Origin: a virus
DNA length: 43,889 nucleotides
Virus record (IMG/VR): IMGVR_UViG_3300050019_000215
Coordinates: 1 to 43,889 of that record
Direction: 5' to 3' (one strand)
A program made the translations under genes and the position numbers. Numbering within the stretch: position 1 is the stretch's first letter; the number at the start of each line of letters is the position of its first letter. A model generated the notes under the pieces. It did not search any database. It was not told the origin of the DNA and was given only the letters and a program-made list of their open reading frames with translations. Positions 1-8,865 of the stretch are shown in pieces.

Positions 1-514
1 GCGTGACTCTCTCCCCTTTCGTCATGGACGTGCTGAGAGTTTGAAACACGCGCCGCTTCCACTCCAAGTAGTATTCTTGCTGGATTCCGTGGTCTTCGAC
101 TAGCATGCTGTCACGGATATGCCCGTCTCCCATAAGAGTGCCCAACAGCACCTGCCTTTGATCGGCGGATAGTTCGTAAACCAATGCAGACACGGTGTCC
201 CCGACGCGAAGATCTCCTGCCCTAACCTTGCGCCCACCTGGCGTATAGATGAAGTGTTCCTTAGTCACAACTGTTCCGCGTGACCGCTGAGGATACATGC
301 CAGGAACTCTAGAATCAGTTTTGATCCGTACAAAAGGCTCTTCCGTGTACCCGTTGTGGAACCAGTTAATGATAGGCTTCCATTCATCTTGTCCGGTCAA
401 GAAATTGTGCGAAAGAGCACAAACGGTCTTGTCAGACTTCTGTATTTTTGTGCGTAAATCACCGATCTTCACGCGTCCTACATTTGTGATAACACTTTGG
501 TCTGGCTGAACGCA
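1..514 (-). other. Intein 2 of the helicase, with LAGLIDADG endonuclease (truncated by window)
   Basis: Starts at Cys (CVQPDQSVIT) directly after extein sequence GGIVDVAIGL, residue 528 of the precursor. Block B TKEHFIYT carries the expected Thr and His. A homing-endonuclease block C motif, LLGTLMGDGHI, lies near positions 120-150. The intein continues past the left edge, so its C-terminal splice block cannot be checked. The site lies in the conserved C-terminal half of the helicase core. Confidence 0.87.
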
Positions 515-2095
515 CAGTCCGATCGCGACGTCAACGATGCCGCCTTTTGCGAACGCCCCTTGGAATGCTCGCATGTTAGGAACTCGCTGGTCTGTTGCCT
601 CTTTCGTGCACCGGTCAGGCATGATTACAGGGCAGCCAAGTTCAGCTCCAAGTGCACGCGCCTCTGTGTATACACCAGCTTGCCTGAGGTACTCTTTTTC
701 GTAAGTTCCAGATGCTAACACAGTGTCTGCGTAGTCGATGACGATCGCCTTCAACTTCTTCAAGTTATATTTCTGAATCGCCATCTTGGCATGATTTCTG
801 ATCGTCTGAATCGTGGCTGTTCCTGCTGGGTATCCCTTCATGACGAGGTTACCTGCCGCGTGTGTCATGATCGCATCACCGGCTGCCTCTTTGAACTTCT
901 CTGGGTTGTCATAAAGATAATTCATCCCCTTCTGGGTGATGTTGGTTAGCGCCCTAGCGAACGCCAACTCCTGCGTGATCTCGCAAGGATAGTAGAGGAC
1001 GTCCCCTTCGATCATCGGTGAGATGATATTTAGGACGACGTTAAGGCACATTCCCGTGTTGTGCGTGACTGTGTAGTCCCCTAGCAGAAACCTGTGATTT
1101 CCGTCAATTGCGAAACCGTAATAGTCTCCTTCTCCTATCGGCTCTACTGACAAGTGTGAAAGTGTCCCATCTAACTTGTATCCTTTGTACCGCTCAGATA
1201 CGCTGGGATCTTTTGACAGAAGATGATGGAAATCTCTCGCCTCGATCTCCACAAATCCGCGATCTGATCTAAGACACAGCACATGCACGTCGTTACACTC
1301 GTATGAGTCTCCGTCTGACTGAGTCACCCTGTACATTGGTCCTCGCCCAAATCCGGCATGAGACACTTTTCGCGGATTAAGATCATCGCCGAGTAACTCG
1401 TCACCCACAGAAATTTCTTTTGCTTTTGCGAGCGATCCGTCAAAGCGTCTAACAAGTGTGTTAGGTTCTAAGCACTTAAACCGTTTAGGAGGGGCAAGAA
1501 AAACAATCAGCCACCCAGGACCCCATCCACGCCTCCATATCTGGTCCCATTGGCGATACCCCGTCGGAGTTCCGTAGTCAACCTTTGTGATCTTGTCAAT
1601 GACCTCTCTGTAGTCCGCATGAAACAGCAACCCGAGATCCTCAAGGTTCTGTCCGACCTGTAACGCGTCCTGGAACAGCTTTACGAATCCATCATCCGGC
1701 GTTTTGTTTTCTTTCATCAGGTCGATGGCCTGACGAATTGCGCCTAACGTCGCGCGTTCTCGCGCAAAAGTGATCACTTTCTTTACCACGAACTCAGAGT
1801 CGGTGGCGTCCATCTCACGAAGTCTAGCGATGTATGATAAAACTTCCTCGTCATCAGCCAGAGACAGCTTCTTGTTCGTCTCGAGAGCCATCTGTTTCAG
1901 TACTGGCCATGACGGGCATTTCCCATACTCCTTGACGTAGCCGAGCAGTGCATATGCGACAATGGTCGCCTGCGACCCTTCGAAATAAGAAGCTTTCAGT
2001 ACCTCTCCAAAGCACAAAAACTTGTCTGGATCTGCGATGAAGTGGACAATGATCGAGTCTTGAAACTCGCGATCGAAGTGAAAATTTTCAGCCAT
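1..2095 (-). CDS. DnaB-like replicative helicase with two inteins (3' end outside window)
   Basis: Replicative DNA helicase that would unwind the phage replication fork. The reading frame is open from the ATG at 2095 to the window edge (about 698 codons). Residues 1-150 are a helical N-terminal region like that of DnaB. The RecA-like core follows: a P-loop (FLAPPKRFK, then TGMCLN after intein removal), Walker B IVIDYAD, and a late motif containing GGIVDVAIGL. The P-loop has FKT where GKT is usual, which is noteworthy but not necessarily inactivating. Inteins interrupt the P-loop and the position after VAIGL. The gene starts 5 nt after the upstream gene's stop, so the two are probably co-transcribed. 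No Shine-Dalgarno sequence is visible. The family call is from motifs; the C terminus cannot be assessed. Confidence 0.88.
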   Translation of the reverse strand, partial: MAENFHFDREFQDSIIVHFIADPDKFLCFGEVLKASYFEGSQATIVAYALLGYVKEYGKCPSWPVLKQMALETNKKLSLADDEEVLSYIARLREMDATDSEFVVKKVITFARERATLGAIRQAIDLMKENKTPDDGFVKLFQDALQVGQNLEDLGLLFHADYREVIDKITKVDYGTPTGYRQWDQIWRRGWGPGWLIVFLAPPKRFKCLEPNTLVRRFDGSLAKAKEISVGDELLGDDLNPRKVSHAGFGRGPMYRVTQSDGDSYECNDVHVLCLRSDRGFVEIEARDFHHLLSKDPSVSERYKGYKLDGTLSHLSVEPIGEGDYYGFAIDGNHRFLLGDYTVTHNTGMCLNVVLNIISPMIEGDVLYYPCEITQELAFARALTNITQKGMNYLYDNPEKFKEAAGDAIMTHAAGNLVMKGYPAGTATIQTIRNHAKMAIQKYNLKKLKAIVIDYADTVLASGTYEKEYLRQAGVYTEARALGAELGCPVIMPDRCTKEATDQRVPNMRAFQGAFAKGGIVDVAIGLCVQPDQSVITNVGRVKIGDLRTKIQKSDKTVCALSHNFLTGQDEWKPIINWFHNGYTEEPFVRIKTDSRVPGMYPQRSRGTVVTKEHFIYTPGGRKVRAGDLRVGDTVSALVYELSADQRQVLLGTLMGDGHIRDSMLVEDHGIQQEYYLEWKRRVFQTLSTSMTKGERVT
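1058..1474 (-). other. Mini-intein 1 of the helicase (P-loop site)
   Basis: In-frame 139-residue protein intron, residues 208-346 of the precursor. It begins with Cys (CLEPNTLV), has a block B with the conserved His (CNDVHVL) and ends with a canonical His-Asn (TVTHN) followed by Thr as +1 residue. Removing it joins PPKRFK to TGMCLN and rebuilds the P-loop. It is too short for a homing endonuclease and no LAGLIDADG motif is present, so it is a splicing-only mini-intein. Until it splices, the helicase cannot bind ATP. Confidence 0.9.
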
Positions 2096-2100
2096 GCGTG

Positions 2101-3072
2101 TCAGTCAATCATGCCAACCATGCGCAAACAGCCTACATGTTGAATAGCGAGAGCTAACCGTGACCAAAATTTCATGGCGTCATAAACAATTGGAGGAGAT
2201 TCGAAGTCGTTCAATGTGTAGCCATAGAACTCCAAAACTTCCGCAACGCTGTCACTGAACAATTGTGATCTCCGTTCAAAGTATGAAACCGCGAGCGGTC
2301 TCCGTTTCTGCATCCATCGGCGAATGCGCCGAACTTCCATCCGGTGATTGTGAACTGTGGCAGAGATTCCTTCGAACCTGTTATGATAATCGATGTACGT
2401 GGGTTCAAGGCTTAGCCAGACCGGGTCCAGCCGTATTTCATTTTCAGAGTAGAAAACGTCGAGAGGAGATCCGGCTTTCCTTATCTTATACCCAACGACC
2501 CAGCGTCCAGCTAAGACTTCGCTGTCACGGATTCTCTGGTTGTCCTTGGTGAGCTCGTCGCCTCCCTCTGTCAGTTTTCCAAGCGACTCGTAGTCGAATG
2601 CGCCGTATTTCTCACGTGCCATGCTAGCATACTCCTTCACAAGGTCGCCGGAGTTCTTTGCGAAAAGGTAGTTCGAGTAGAACCTGGCATCAGGCGATAG
2701 GCTTCTGCGCGCCAAAAGGCAACACAAGACGTAGAGCCTAAGCGAGCAGCCAAGGTCATCGGCGATCTGGTTCAGTCTGTTTTCTGCATCCTTGTGCTTG
2801 AACAGAGAGTCAGGTTTCTCGTCTGGGTACACGAGGACAAACAAGGTTTGGTAGAGTTTCTCCACGCTGCCACTTGTCTTGATCTGGATCTCTTCAAGAC
2901 TTTCCGGAACTAGGTTGAACTCTACCCTTGACAGTGGAACTTTTCCGCGCCTAACCAATGACACTCTTTGGCACGCGTTGGAGTGCGGACATTTTTTGCA
3001 CATGGTGTCATCTTGCTGGTATTCGAGTCCATAGCAACGTAGAGGAGCAACGTGTTCTATCCGTTCAAGCAT
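2101..3072 (-). CDS. Hypothetical protein with N-terminal four-Cys cluster
   Basis: A 323-residue protein I do not recognise, lying between helicase and polymerase and co-directional with the helicase. C13, C25, C28 and C34 could bind zinc or an Fe-S cluster. The rest is soluble and mixed helical, with an Arg-rich stretch (RRIRRWMQKRRP). Context suggests a replication accessory role (loader, primase-like or single-strand-binding), but nothing proves it. Its ATG overlaps the polymerase ATG on the opposite strand in the tetranucleotide CATG. No Shine-Dalgarno sequence precedes it. The next in-frame ATG (Met24, just before the second Cys) is a possible alternative start, but would lose C13. Confidence 0.8.
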   Translation of the reverse strand: MLERIEHVAPLRCYGLEYQQDDTMCKKCPHSNACQRVSLVRRGKVPLSRVEFNLVPESLEEIQIKTSGSVEKLYQTLFVLVYPDEKPDSLFKHKDAENRLNQIADDLGCSLRLYVLCCLLARRSLSPDARFYSNYLFAKNSGDLVKEYASMAREKYGAFDYESLGKLTEGGDELTKDNQRIRDSEVLAGRWVVGYKIRKAGSPLDVFYSENEIRLDPVWLSLEPTYIDYHNRFEGISATVHNHRMEVRRIRRWMQKRRPLAVSYFERRSQLFSDSVAEVLEFYGYTLNDFESPPIVYDAMKFWSRLALAIQHVGCLRMVGMID

Positions 3073-6000
3073 GATTAAAGAGAAGAAGATTAAGAAAAAG
3101 ACGGTTCCGAAATTCGAGAGAGATCTCTTAGAATACGTTAACCGGACTCCTGGTCAACTTCTCGTGCCAGGAAACCAGTCTCCGCTTTGCGCCAAATGTG
3201 GATTGGATAAGTGCGGCGCATATAACCCGTATCTTCAGCCTTCTGCTCCTGAGCAGCCTCCGCTTCTCACTATCATCGTCGACAGCGTGTCAAAAGGCGA
3301 GGATCAGGCAAACGAACTTGGCATCCACGGAACGTCAGGACTGCTTCGTAAACTCGTCGCTGATATTGCAGTTGAGATCAAACTCGACGTCAGCCGCGTC
3401 CGACTTGTTCCGCTGACGATGTGCGCGTCACGCGCCGCTAAGAAGATCAACTACAAAACGAAGGGAAACTGGTGCCGCTGGCACGCTGTACAAGATCTTG
3501 TCGAGAACCCACCAGGGATGGTGATGGCGATTGGCACAACGGTGCTCGGCGCTCTCAGTCACAAATCCAATGCGCAAGACTGGAGTGGAAGGTTGTTGAC
3601 GTGGCGTGGGTGGCCGGATGACTGGATCGTTAATTCAAAGTTTGAAAACGGTCACTATCTGTTTGGAGACCGTCCAACGAAGGATGATAGAATACCACTC
3701 TACGCTCTGCAAGCTCCTAGGATCGTTTACTCCACGCAGAATCCACGCGTGATCAAGAAGTGGAGAGACCAGCTTCGGGCAGGACTTGAGCTTGCAGTAA
3801 AAGGAGTTGAACCTCTTGACTACAATCGTCCGTGGTGGAGAATCTCGTGCGATGCGGACGACATCGAGGCGACTCTCAACACCATTCCTGATGGAGCGCT
3901 AGTCCAGCACGATACAGAAACAACGGGTTTGGAACCATACAGGAAGGGGGCGAAGATCGTCTTCCACATGTTCCGATGGAAGGACAAGGATGGGAGCGTA
4001 AAATCTATCGGGTTTCCATGGGACTATCCCGAGTCTCCGATAATCAGCGCAATTGCGAGGTTGACTCCGGTTGTCCTGCAAACGCTGTACAGGACGTTTC
4101 GTGAGGGACACAACTACAGCTTTGACAACCTTCAGTGTCATGGAACCATGGGCGGTGACCTCAATAAGCTTTGTGACTCGATGGGAGGTGACACTCTCCA
4201 CATGCTGTATACCGCACGGCAGGACACGGGAAGCCGCGGTTTGGAAATCATCGCGTATGACTGGGCCCCTACGCTGGCGGGTTATGAGGAAGAGATGGTC
4301 ATGCTCATTGACCAGTACCCAGAGAGGTTGGATCCTGCGTCTGGAACAGGAGGACATTACGCCTTGTGCCCGGCAGATAAGTGGGACACACACCTTAAGC
4401 CGTACGTCATGGGTGACGTCGAAGTGGTTGGAGAAGCGTCTCCGGCTATTCGTACCAAGTTGGTAGGCGCAAGGACGTACCAAATTCCTCTCGCGCACAA
4501 CGCCATGCGCGACAAATTTAGGTGGTTTGGTCCTCCAAAACGAGACTGGATCTATGACAACATCATGTTGCCGTCTCAGCGGACATTGACCGCAATGATG
4601 GGTCGCGGAATGTTCATCGATCAGAATGAGCTGGCCGTGCTGGAAGATGTTGTCCCAAAGGCAACTCTCGCCGCGAAAGAGAAACTGAAGTCGTCGAACC
4701 CGAAGATAATCCAATGGGTCGAACAGATGGAAGCGACAGAGAAGGATTGGTCGTTTGACCTTGAGTCGAAGGACCAACTCAAGACGATCCTCTACGACAT
4801 CATGAACCTTCCTGTCGTGCGTTTGACGAAAGCCGGGCGTCAAACTCTTGGAGATATGACAAAGGAGGACATGGCAAAAAGAGACAAAAACGAGCTTCTT
4901 GAGTTTGCGTCTACCGACAAATTTACGCTCAACTCTCTTGCTGTTATCCACGAAGACGTCCGCCCTCTTCTCGAGTACAGGAAGCAGTTCAAGACGTATA
5001 CCACTTACGTCCGATCAATGCGGAATCACTTTAATCCTCTTGTTGACAAAACGCACAGGAAGACGTCGCCGTATTTGATGGATGACAGTTGTGTCCATCC
5101 GACGTTCAACCAAGTTGGGACACGCAGCGGGCGTCTTTCATCATGTCTTCCATTGGACGTAATCGTCGCAACAGACAGAGGGCTTATCCGATTCGGAGAC
5201 ATAAAAGTCGGAGATCTTATCCAGTCAGATACAGGGGCTCATCCTGTCAAGACTGTGTGGGATCTTACAACTAAAGTTGAACTACAGATTGCAACTGGCA
5301 CAGGTAAGAAACTTCGTTGCTCTCCAGATCATGAAATCTTCACTAGTAAAGGAAAGATTCGAGCTGGTAACCTCGTTGTTGGAGACAACATCTGGTATAA
5401 CCCAGCCCCCGCGCATTTTCCGACTGAGTACGTTCGACTTGACCCGGTAACCGTAACTGGAAAACCTAGGACGCCATTTACAACGCCAGATGTACTGGAT
5501 GAGTCTGTTGCGTTTGTTCTAGGACATTTTAGCGCAGAAGGATTCATTTCTCACTTCAAGTCAAGACCGTCTGTCAACTCAGGAAAGGGAGGAAATCAGC
5601 ACACGAGGTATAAAGGAAAGATCAATTACTCAAACAAGTACGCTGGAATCGATAGATTTCCTCTTAGGGCATCAACGTGCGTAGGCGATACTGAGATTGA
5701 GTTAGGAAACTTTGTAAAATCAGAATGGGCTCGCTTATTTGGTGTTGTTCCTAAAGAGAGAAAACTTCCAGGAACAATCTCTTACTGCGTGACCTCGATG
5801 GGAGTTTCTCAGTGGTTTATCAACCTAAAAATTGACGGACTATCCCATGCTAGGAGAGTTCCTCCAGCCATCTTTAAGTCTCCTGAGACCGTGATACGGG
5901 CATACCTTCGAGGATTATTTGAAGGAGACGGTTGCGCAATCAACGGCATAAGTTTGGTGACATACAGCGGAGGAATGGCAGAAGATGTCTCGCTGTTATT

Positions 6001-7267
6001 AGACGCTCTTGGAATTCGTCATTTTACAAGAAGTTCAAAATTAGACGTTTCACGCTACAAGACAACACGGCATGGAACGCATAGACATGTGCTTACGGTC
6101 GTAAATATGGATAGACACAAGGCCGCCGATCTATTCTGGTCCAGTAAAAAGAAAGAAGAAGCTGGTAAGTCGGTCTCCATAGCGACCGCTTTGACTGCTC
6201 AGTGGGACGCTTCAGGAGCATACCTTGATGGAGTTGAATCTATCGAGATGCGCGAAAGCGTTCCAATGATCGACATTGAGGTAGACAATGAAAACCACAG
6301 GTTTTGCGTAAGTGGTTTACTAGTAAGTAATAGCCGGCCCAACGCCCAGCAGATCCCGCGCGAGTCGCTTGTAAAACAGATGTACACCTCAAGGTTTGGA
6401 AATGAAGGGTGCCTCTACCAGAACGATCTTTCGCAGATTGAGCTCCGTCTTATCGCATGCGCGTGTGGAGACCCGTCGATGGTCGATGCGTTCTGCAGAG
6501 GCGTTGACTTGCACTCTCTCACGGCCAACAAGGTATTCAAAACCAAGTACGAGGAGTTCGAGAAGACCTACATGGAGTGGCTACAGAAGAATGGCCGCGA
6601 GAAGGAAGCAAAGGAGCTCGACAGAAAACGTAAGGTGGCAAAGATAGTAAACTTTCTAACGGGCTACGGCGGTGGACCTTTGGGCCTTCAAACATCTCTA
6701 GCGCAAGGAAATGTATATCTCACACAAGAAGAGTGCGAAGAGATTATCGAGACATTCTTCGATGCGTATCCAGCACTTCGACGCCACATTGGACTATACA
6801 AGGACTTCATCCTTAAACATGGCGTGGCGGTATCCATATTTGGACGTGTCCGCGTCTTTGAGGAGGTCTTTGGTGATGATCGTGAGGCTAAGGCAAAAGC
6901 ACTGCGTTCCGGATACAATCATTTGATCCAATCGACAGCGTCTGACATGATGCTCATCTGTATCACTATCATCGAGAAACTTATGCGCGACGCGAATTTG
7001 GAATCCATGTTGGTGTCCACAGTTCACGATTCACTCTTGATCGATGCAAAGAGGCACGAACTTCCACAGATCCACTCGATTTGCGACCAGATTTTGAACA
7101 ATATGCCTGAAGTGTTGAAACTCTTCTTCGGTGAAAGTTATGACACTTCCTGGCTGATCGTTCCGATAACTGCTGACGCGGAGGTTGGACCGAACTACCT
7201 TGATCAAAGGAAGGTTTCTGGTTCAAATCCAGACTGGGACGCATTGCTCAATGCGAAGACTCACTGA
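3071..7267 (+). CDS. Family A DNA polymerase with N-terminal UDG family-4-like domain and one intein
   Basis: Replicative DNA polymerase precursor of 1398 residues, about 1002 after splicing. Residues 36-230 resemble family 4 uracil-DNA glycosylases: C40-x2-C43, C118 and C135 are spaced like their 4Fe-4S ligands. The usual GEAPG-type motif is degenerate, so glycosylase activity is doubtful. The 3'-5' exonuclease has ExoI D281/E283 (HDTETTGL), ExoII N348/D352 and ExoIII Y445/D449. Polymerase motif A is DLSQIELRL (D1119), motif B has K1191, F1195 and Y1199, and motif C is VHDS (H1319, D1320). Phe at the O-helix position matches E. coli Pol I F762. No 5' nuclease domain is present. UDG-polymerase fusions are known in SPO1-type phages. 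A short gene follows at once. Confidence 0.95.
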   Translation: MIKEKKIKKKTVPKFERDLLEYVNRTPGQLLVPGNQSPLCAKCGLDKCGAYNPYLQPSAPEQPPLLTIIVDSVSKGEDQANELGIHGTSGLLRKLVADIAVEIKLDVSRVRLVPLTMCASRAAKKINYKTKGNWCRWHAVQDLVENPPGMVMAIGTTVLGALSHKSNAQDWSGRLLTWRGWPDDWIVNSKFENGHYLFGDRPTKDDRIPLYALQAPRIVYSTQNPRVIKKWRDQLRAGLELAVKGVEPLDYNRPWWRISCDADDIEATLNTIPDGALVQHDTETTGLEPYRKGAKIVFHMFRWKDKDGSVKSIGFPWDYPESPIISAIARLTPVVLQTLYRTFREGHNYSFDNLQCHGTMGGDLNKLCDSMGGDTLHMLYTARQDTGSRGLEIIAYDWAPTLAGYEEEMVMLIDQYPERLDPASGTGGHYALCPADKWDTHLKPYVMGDVEVVGEASPAIRTKLVGARTYQIPLAHNAMRDKFRWFGPPKRDWIYDNIMLPSQRTLTAMMGRGMFIDQNELAVLEDVVPKATLAAKEKLKSSNPKIIQWVEQMEATEKDWSFDLESKDQLKTILYDIMNLPVVRLTKAGRQTLGDMTKEDMAKRDKNELLEFASTDKFTLNSLAVIHEDVRPLLEYRKQFKTYTTYVRSMRNHFNPLVDKTHRKTSPYLMDDSCVHPTFNQVGTRSGRLSSCLPLDVIVATDRGLIRFGDIKVGDLIQSDTGAHPVKTVWDLTTKVELQIATGTGKKLRCSPDHEIFTSKGKIRAGNLVVGDNIWYNPAPAHFPTEYVRLDPVTVTGKPRTPFTTPDVLDESVAFVLGHFSAEGFISHFKSRPSVNSGKGGNQHTRYKGKINYSNKYAGIDRFPLRASTCVGDTEIELGNFVKSEWARLFGVVPKERKLPGTISYCVTSMGVSQWFINLKIDGLSHARRVPPAIFKSPETVIRAYLRGLFEGDGCAINGISLVTYSGGMAEDVSLLLDALGIRHFTRSSKLDVSRYKTTRHGTHRHVLTVVNMDRHKAADLFWSSKKKEEAGKSVSIATALTAQWDASGAYLDGVESIEMRESVPMIDIEVDNENHRFCVSGLLVSNSRPNAQQIPRESLVKQMYTSRFGNEGCLYQNDLSQIELRLIACACGDPSMVDAFCRGVDLHSLTANKVFKTKYEEFEKTYMEWLQKNGREKEAKELDRKRKVAKIVNFLTGYGGGPLGLQTSLAQGNVYLTQEECEEIIETFFDAYPALRRHIGLYKDFILKHGVAVSIFGRVRVFEEVFGDDREAKAKALRSGYNHLIQSTASDMMLICITIIEKLMRDANLESMLVSTVHDSLLIDAKRHELPQIHSICDQILNNMPEVLKLFFGESYDTSWLIVPITADAEVGPNYLDQRKVSGSNPDWDALLNAKTH
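5144..6331 (+). other. Polymerase intein with LAGLIDADG endonuclease
   Basis: In-frame intein of 396 residues between TRSGRLSS and SRPNAQQIPR, at the conserved GRLSS site of family A polymerases. It begins CLPLDVIVAT and has block B SPDH. Endonuclease motifs are LGHFSAEGFI and LRGLFEGDGC, both keeping the acidic residue. The C terminus is LLVSN followed by Ser: the usual penultimate His is Ser, a rarer but known variation. Removing the insert restores an uninterrupted polymerase motif. Confidence 0.93.
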
Positions 7268-7288
7268 TTTTTGTTTACGGTCGAACCG

Positions 7289-7495
7289 ATGAACCAAAAA
7301 TCAATCTCAATTCCTTCAGGTCAACTGTCGTCGTCAAAAATGAAGAAATACTACGACGCTTTGATAAATCTCGCAAAATCAGAGAAAGTGTTGACGGCAG
7401 CTAGAAAATTCGACGAGATCAATCTCATCGAAGCTTATGACGGTTGCGAATCAGACTTTGACTTTGTAGAGTACCTAAAGTCCACGCGTCGGTAA
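7289..7495 (+). CDS. Hypothetical small protein, 68 aa
   Basis: Small, charged, soluble protein beginning MNQKSISIPS and ending in a helical stretch with FDEINLIEAYDG. It lies 21 nt after the polymerase stop on the same strand and is probably read from the same transcript. A TTG 18 nt upstream would extend it in frame, but the ATG is the more natural start. No Shine-Dalgarno sequence or known domain is visible. A shorter start (MKKYYDAL) is also possible. Confidence 0.55.
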   Translation: MNQKSISIPSGQLSSSKMKKYYDALINLAKSEKVLTAARKFDEINLIEAYDGCESDFDFVEYLKSTRR

Positions 7496-7502
7496 AATTT
7501 TG

Positions 7503-7537
7503 TTTACAAAAGTTCGTTTCATGCTACGATCGGACCA
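7503..7537 (+). promoter_or_regulatory. Early-type promoter, leaderless geometry
   Basis: TTTACA at 7503-7508, a 16-nt spacer, TACGAT at 7525-7530, then 7 nt to the ATG at 7538. It is embedded in the recurrent TTTTGTTTACAAA context. The inferred start of transcription coincides with the start codon. No Shine-Dalgarno sequence is present. Confidence 0.65.
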
Positions 7538-8248
7538 ATGAACGAGATTGAGCAGCCGGTCCTTCGCTCGGTTAACACAGGGTCTAACCGCTATTGTGGT
7601 CCAGCTGCTTTGTCAATCATCACCGGAATGGACACGGGACGGTGCGCCAAGTTTTTCAGGAAGATAAGCGGCAAACGCGCAATCAGAGGACTTCATCATC
7701 ACCACATGCTGAAAGGGTTGGCGTTGCTCGGTTATGAGGCGCACACCTGTGTCATACTTCCAAAGCAAAATCTTCTCCAATGGGCAAAGGAAAACTGCAT
7801 GATTTTAGAGCCGCTCTATTTGCTATCCGTTGGGCATCACTATGCGCTCGTTCAGAAAGATCAGTACTGCTGTGGGATCGTAAAGAATCCAGTTAAACTG
7901 TCGGAGTCTCCATACGCCAGAAAGCGCGTTAACCAGGTGTGGATCATCGTGCGAAAGACGGTGGTTGACTTTGACAAGGAATGTCCAACTGATGCGATCG
8001 ACCCAAACTGGGCAAGCAAAATAGCTGTTTATCGCAGAGCGAAAGAGATAGGAGCAGAAGTCTATATGGACGACGGCCAGATTTGGTTGTATCCTCCGAC
8101 GCTAGTCCTATTTGAAGACCATGATCCATACGAAGGAGAGCATTCCGTATGCGACTGGAAAGTTGCGGGTCAGATGCTTGAAACGTATTCCAAGATGATG
8201 GCAGGAATGCCTGGCGAAATAGCCAGGGAAGCGGCAGATAGGTCTTAA
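7538..8248 (+). CDS. C39-like/papain-fold cysteine peptidase-like protein
   Basis: A 236-residue protein. NRYCGPAALSIITG puts C20 in the typical context of the C39-like cysteine peptidase fold (CGPAAL at a helix start). SVGHHYALVQKDQY supplies the His (H100 or H101) in the strand where these enzymes keep the catalytic His. It has no signal peptide, so it would act in the cytoplasm or be packaged. The residues after about 130 are not recognised. It sits directly behind an early-type promoter, so early expression is likely, and processing or inactivating a host protein is a possible role. Lytic function is unlikely without an export signal. Its 3' end overlaps the convergent gene by 4 nt. Confidence 0.7.
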   Translation: MNEIEQPVLRSVNTGSNRYCGPAALSIITGMDTGRCAKFFRKISGKRAIRGLHHHHMLKGLALLGYEAHTCVILPKQNLLQWAKENCMILEPLYLLSVGHHYALVQKDQYCCGIVKNPVKLSESPYARKRVNQVWIIVRKTVVDFDKECPTDAIDPNWASKIAVYRRAKEIGAEVYMDDGQIWLYPPTLVLFEDHDPYEGEHSVCDWKVAGQMLETYSKMMAGMPGEIAREAADRS

Positions 8249-8865
8249 CCGTTGAACGCTGACTTAAGCACGTCGGCGTAAGCGGCTCGAACTTCGCCGT
8301 GAGTGACGCAGCTAAGCCTGTCGCATACCAGAGACGCAATCGACTCTGGGAAGTAAGTGTAAATGCGTGCCGGCGCATACGCTCCTAGAAGAGGGAGAAG
8401 ACTGAACACCGTACCTCCAGACGCAAGCGACGTTGTTCCTCCCCATGTTGAAAAGTCAAGTCCCTTTGCGCTCTCGTAAGACGTTCCGCTCTTGATCAGC
8501 GCGTTGAATAGGTGGATCGCAATCAGTCTCACGATGGGAGATTGAAGACTTGCCACAGCTTCTTCATAACCGACGCTTCCTGTTACAGCTTCGCGGATCA
8601 GCGTAACCGCCGCCGGGTTTGTTTTGTAGAAAGCGTTCGACCAGATTGTGACAGCGAGGTCATCCATTCCAGTGTAGACCTCAAGGGCAACCGCCTCGAC
8701 AGCTGATCTGAATTGCTGTTCCTTGTCCGCAGACTTCAAAAGAAACAGCTTTCCTTCGTGAAAGGCAGCAGGTTCAGGAAGGTATTCGACCTCCTCGACG
8801 TCAACCCTGTTGAACGGGAAAGTCAAACCTACCTCACCAAATCGACTCTTGAGTTTGTCGATCAC
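8245..8865 (-). CDS. Hypothetical protein, 206 aa
   Basis: Unrecognised soluble protein, start GTG overlapping the upstream gene's TGA (GTGA), a typical translational coupling. It is mostly helical with a Gly/Thr/Ser-rich loop (WGGTTSLASGG) in the C-terminal third. There is no signal peptide and no clear membrane segment. It belongs to a two-gene minus-strand operon with the 190-aa protein and converges with the cysteine-peptidase-like gene. Confidence 0.78.
   Translation of the reverse strand: MIDKLKSRFGEVGLTFPFNRVDVEEVEYLPEPAAFHEGKLFLLKSADKEQQFRSAVEAVALEVYTGMDDLAVTIWSNAFYKTNPAAVTLIREAVTGSVGYEEAVASLQSPIVRLIAIHLFNALIKSGTSYESAKGLDFSTWGGTTSLASGGTVFSLLPLLGAYAPARIYTYFPESIASLVCDRLSCVTHGEVRAAYADVLKSAFNG

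Noticed and set aside
3899-4951. 350-aa minus-strand frame within the polymerase gene
   Set aside because: Antisense to the well-conserved exonuclease region; its sequence is rich in Arg/His/Val and has no family motif. The plus frame is certain.
7274-7279. TTTACG resembling the early -35 box before the 68-aa gene
   Set aside because: A matching -10 box would fall after the ATG at 7289 and the 35-nt spacing rule is not met; the gene more likely shares the polymerase transcript.
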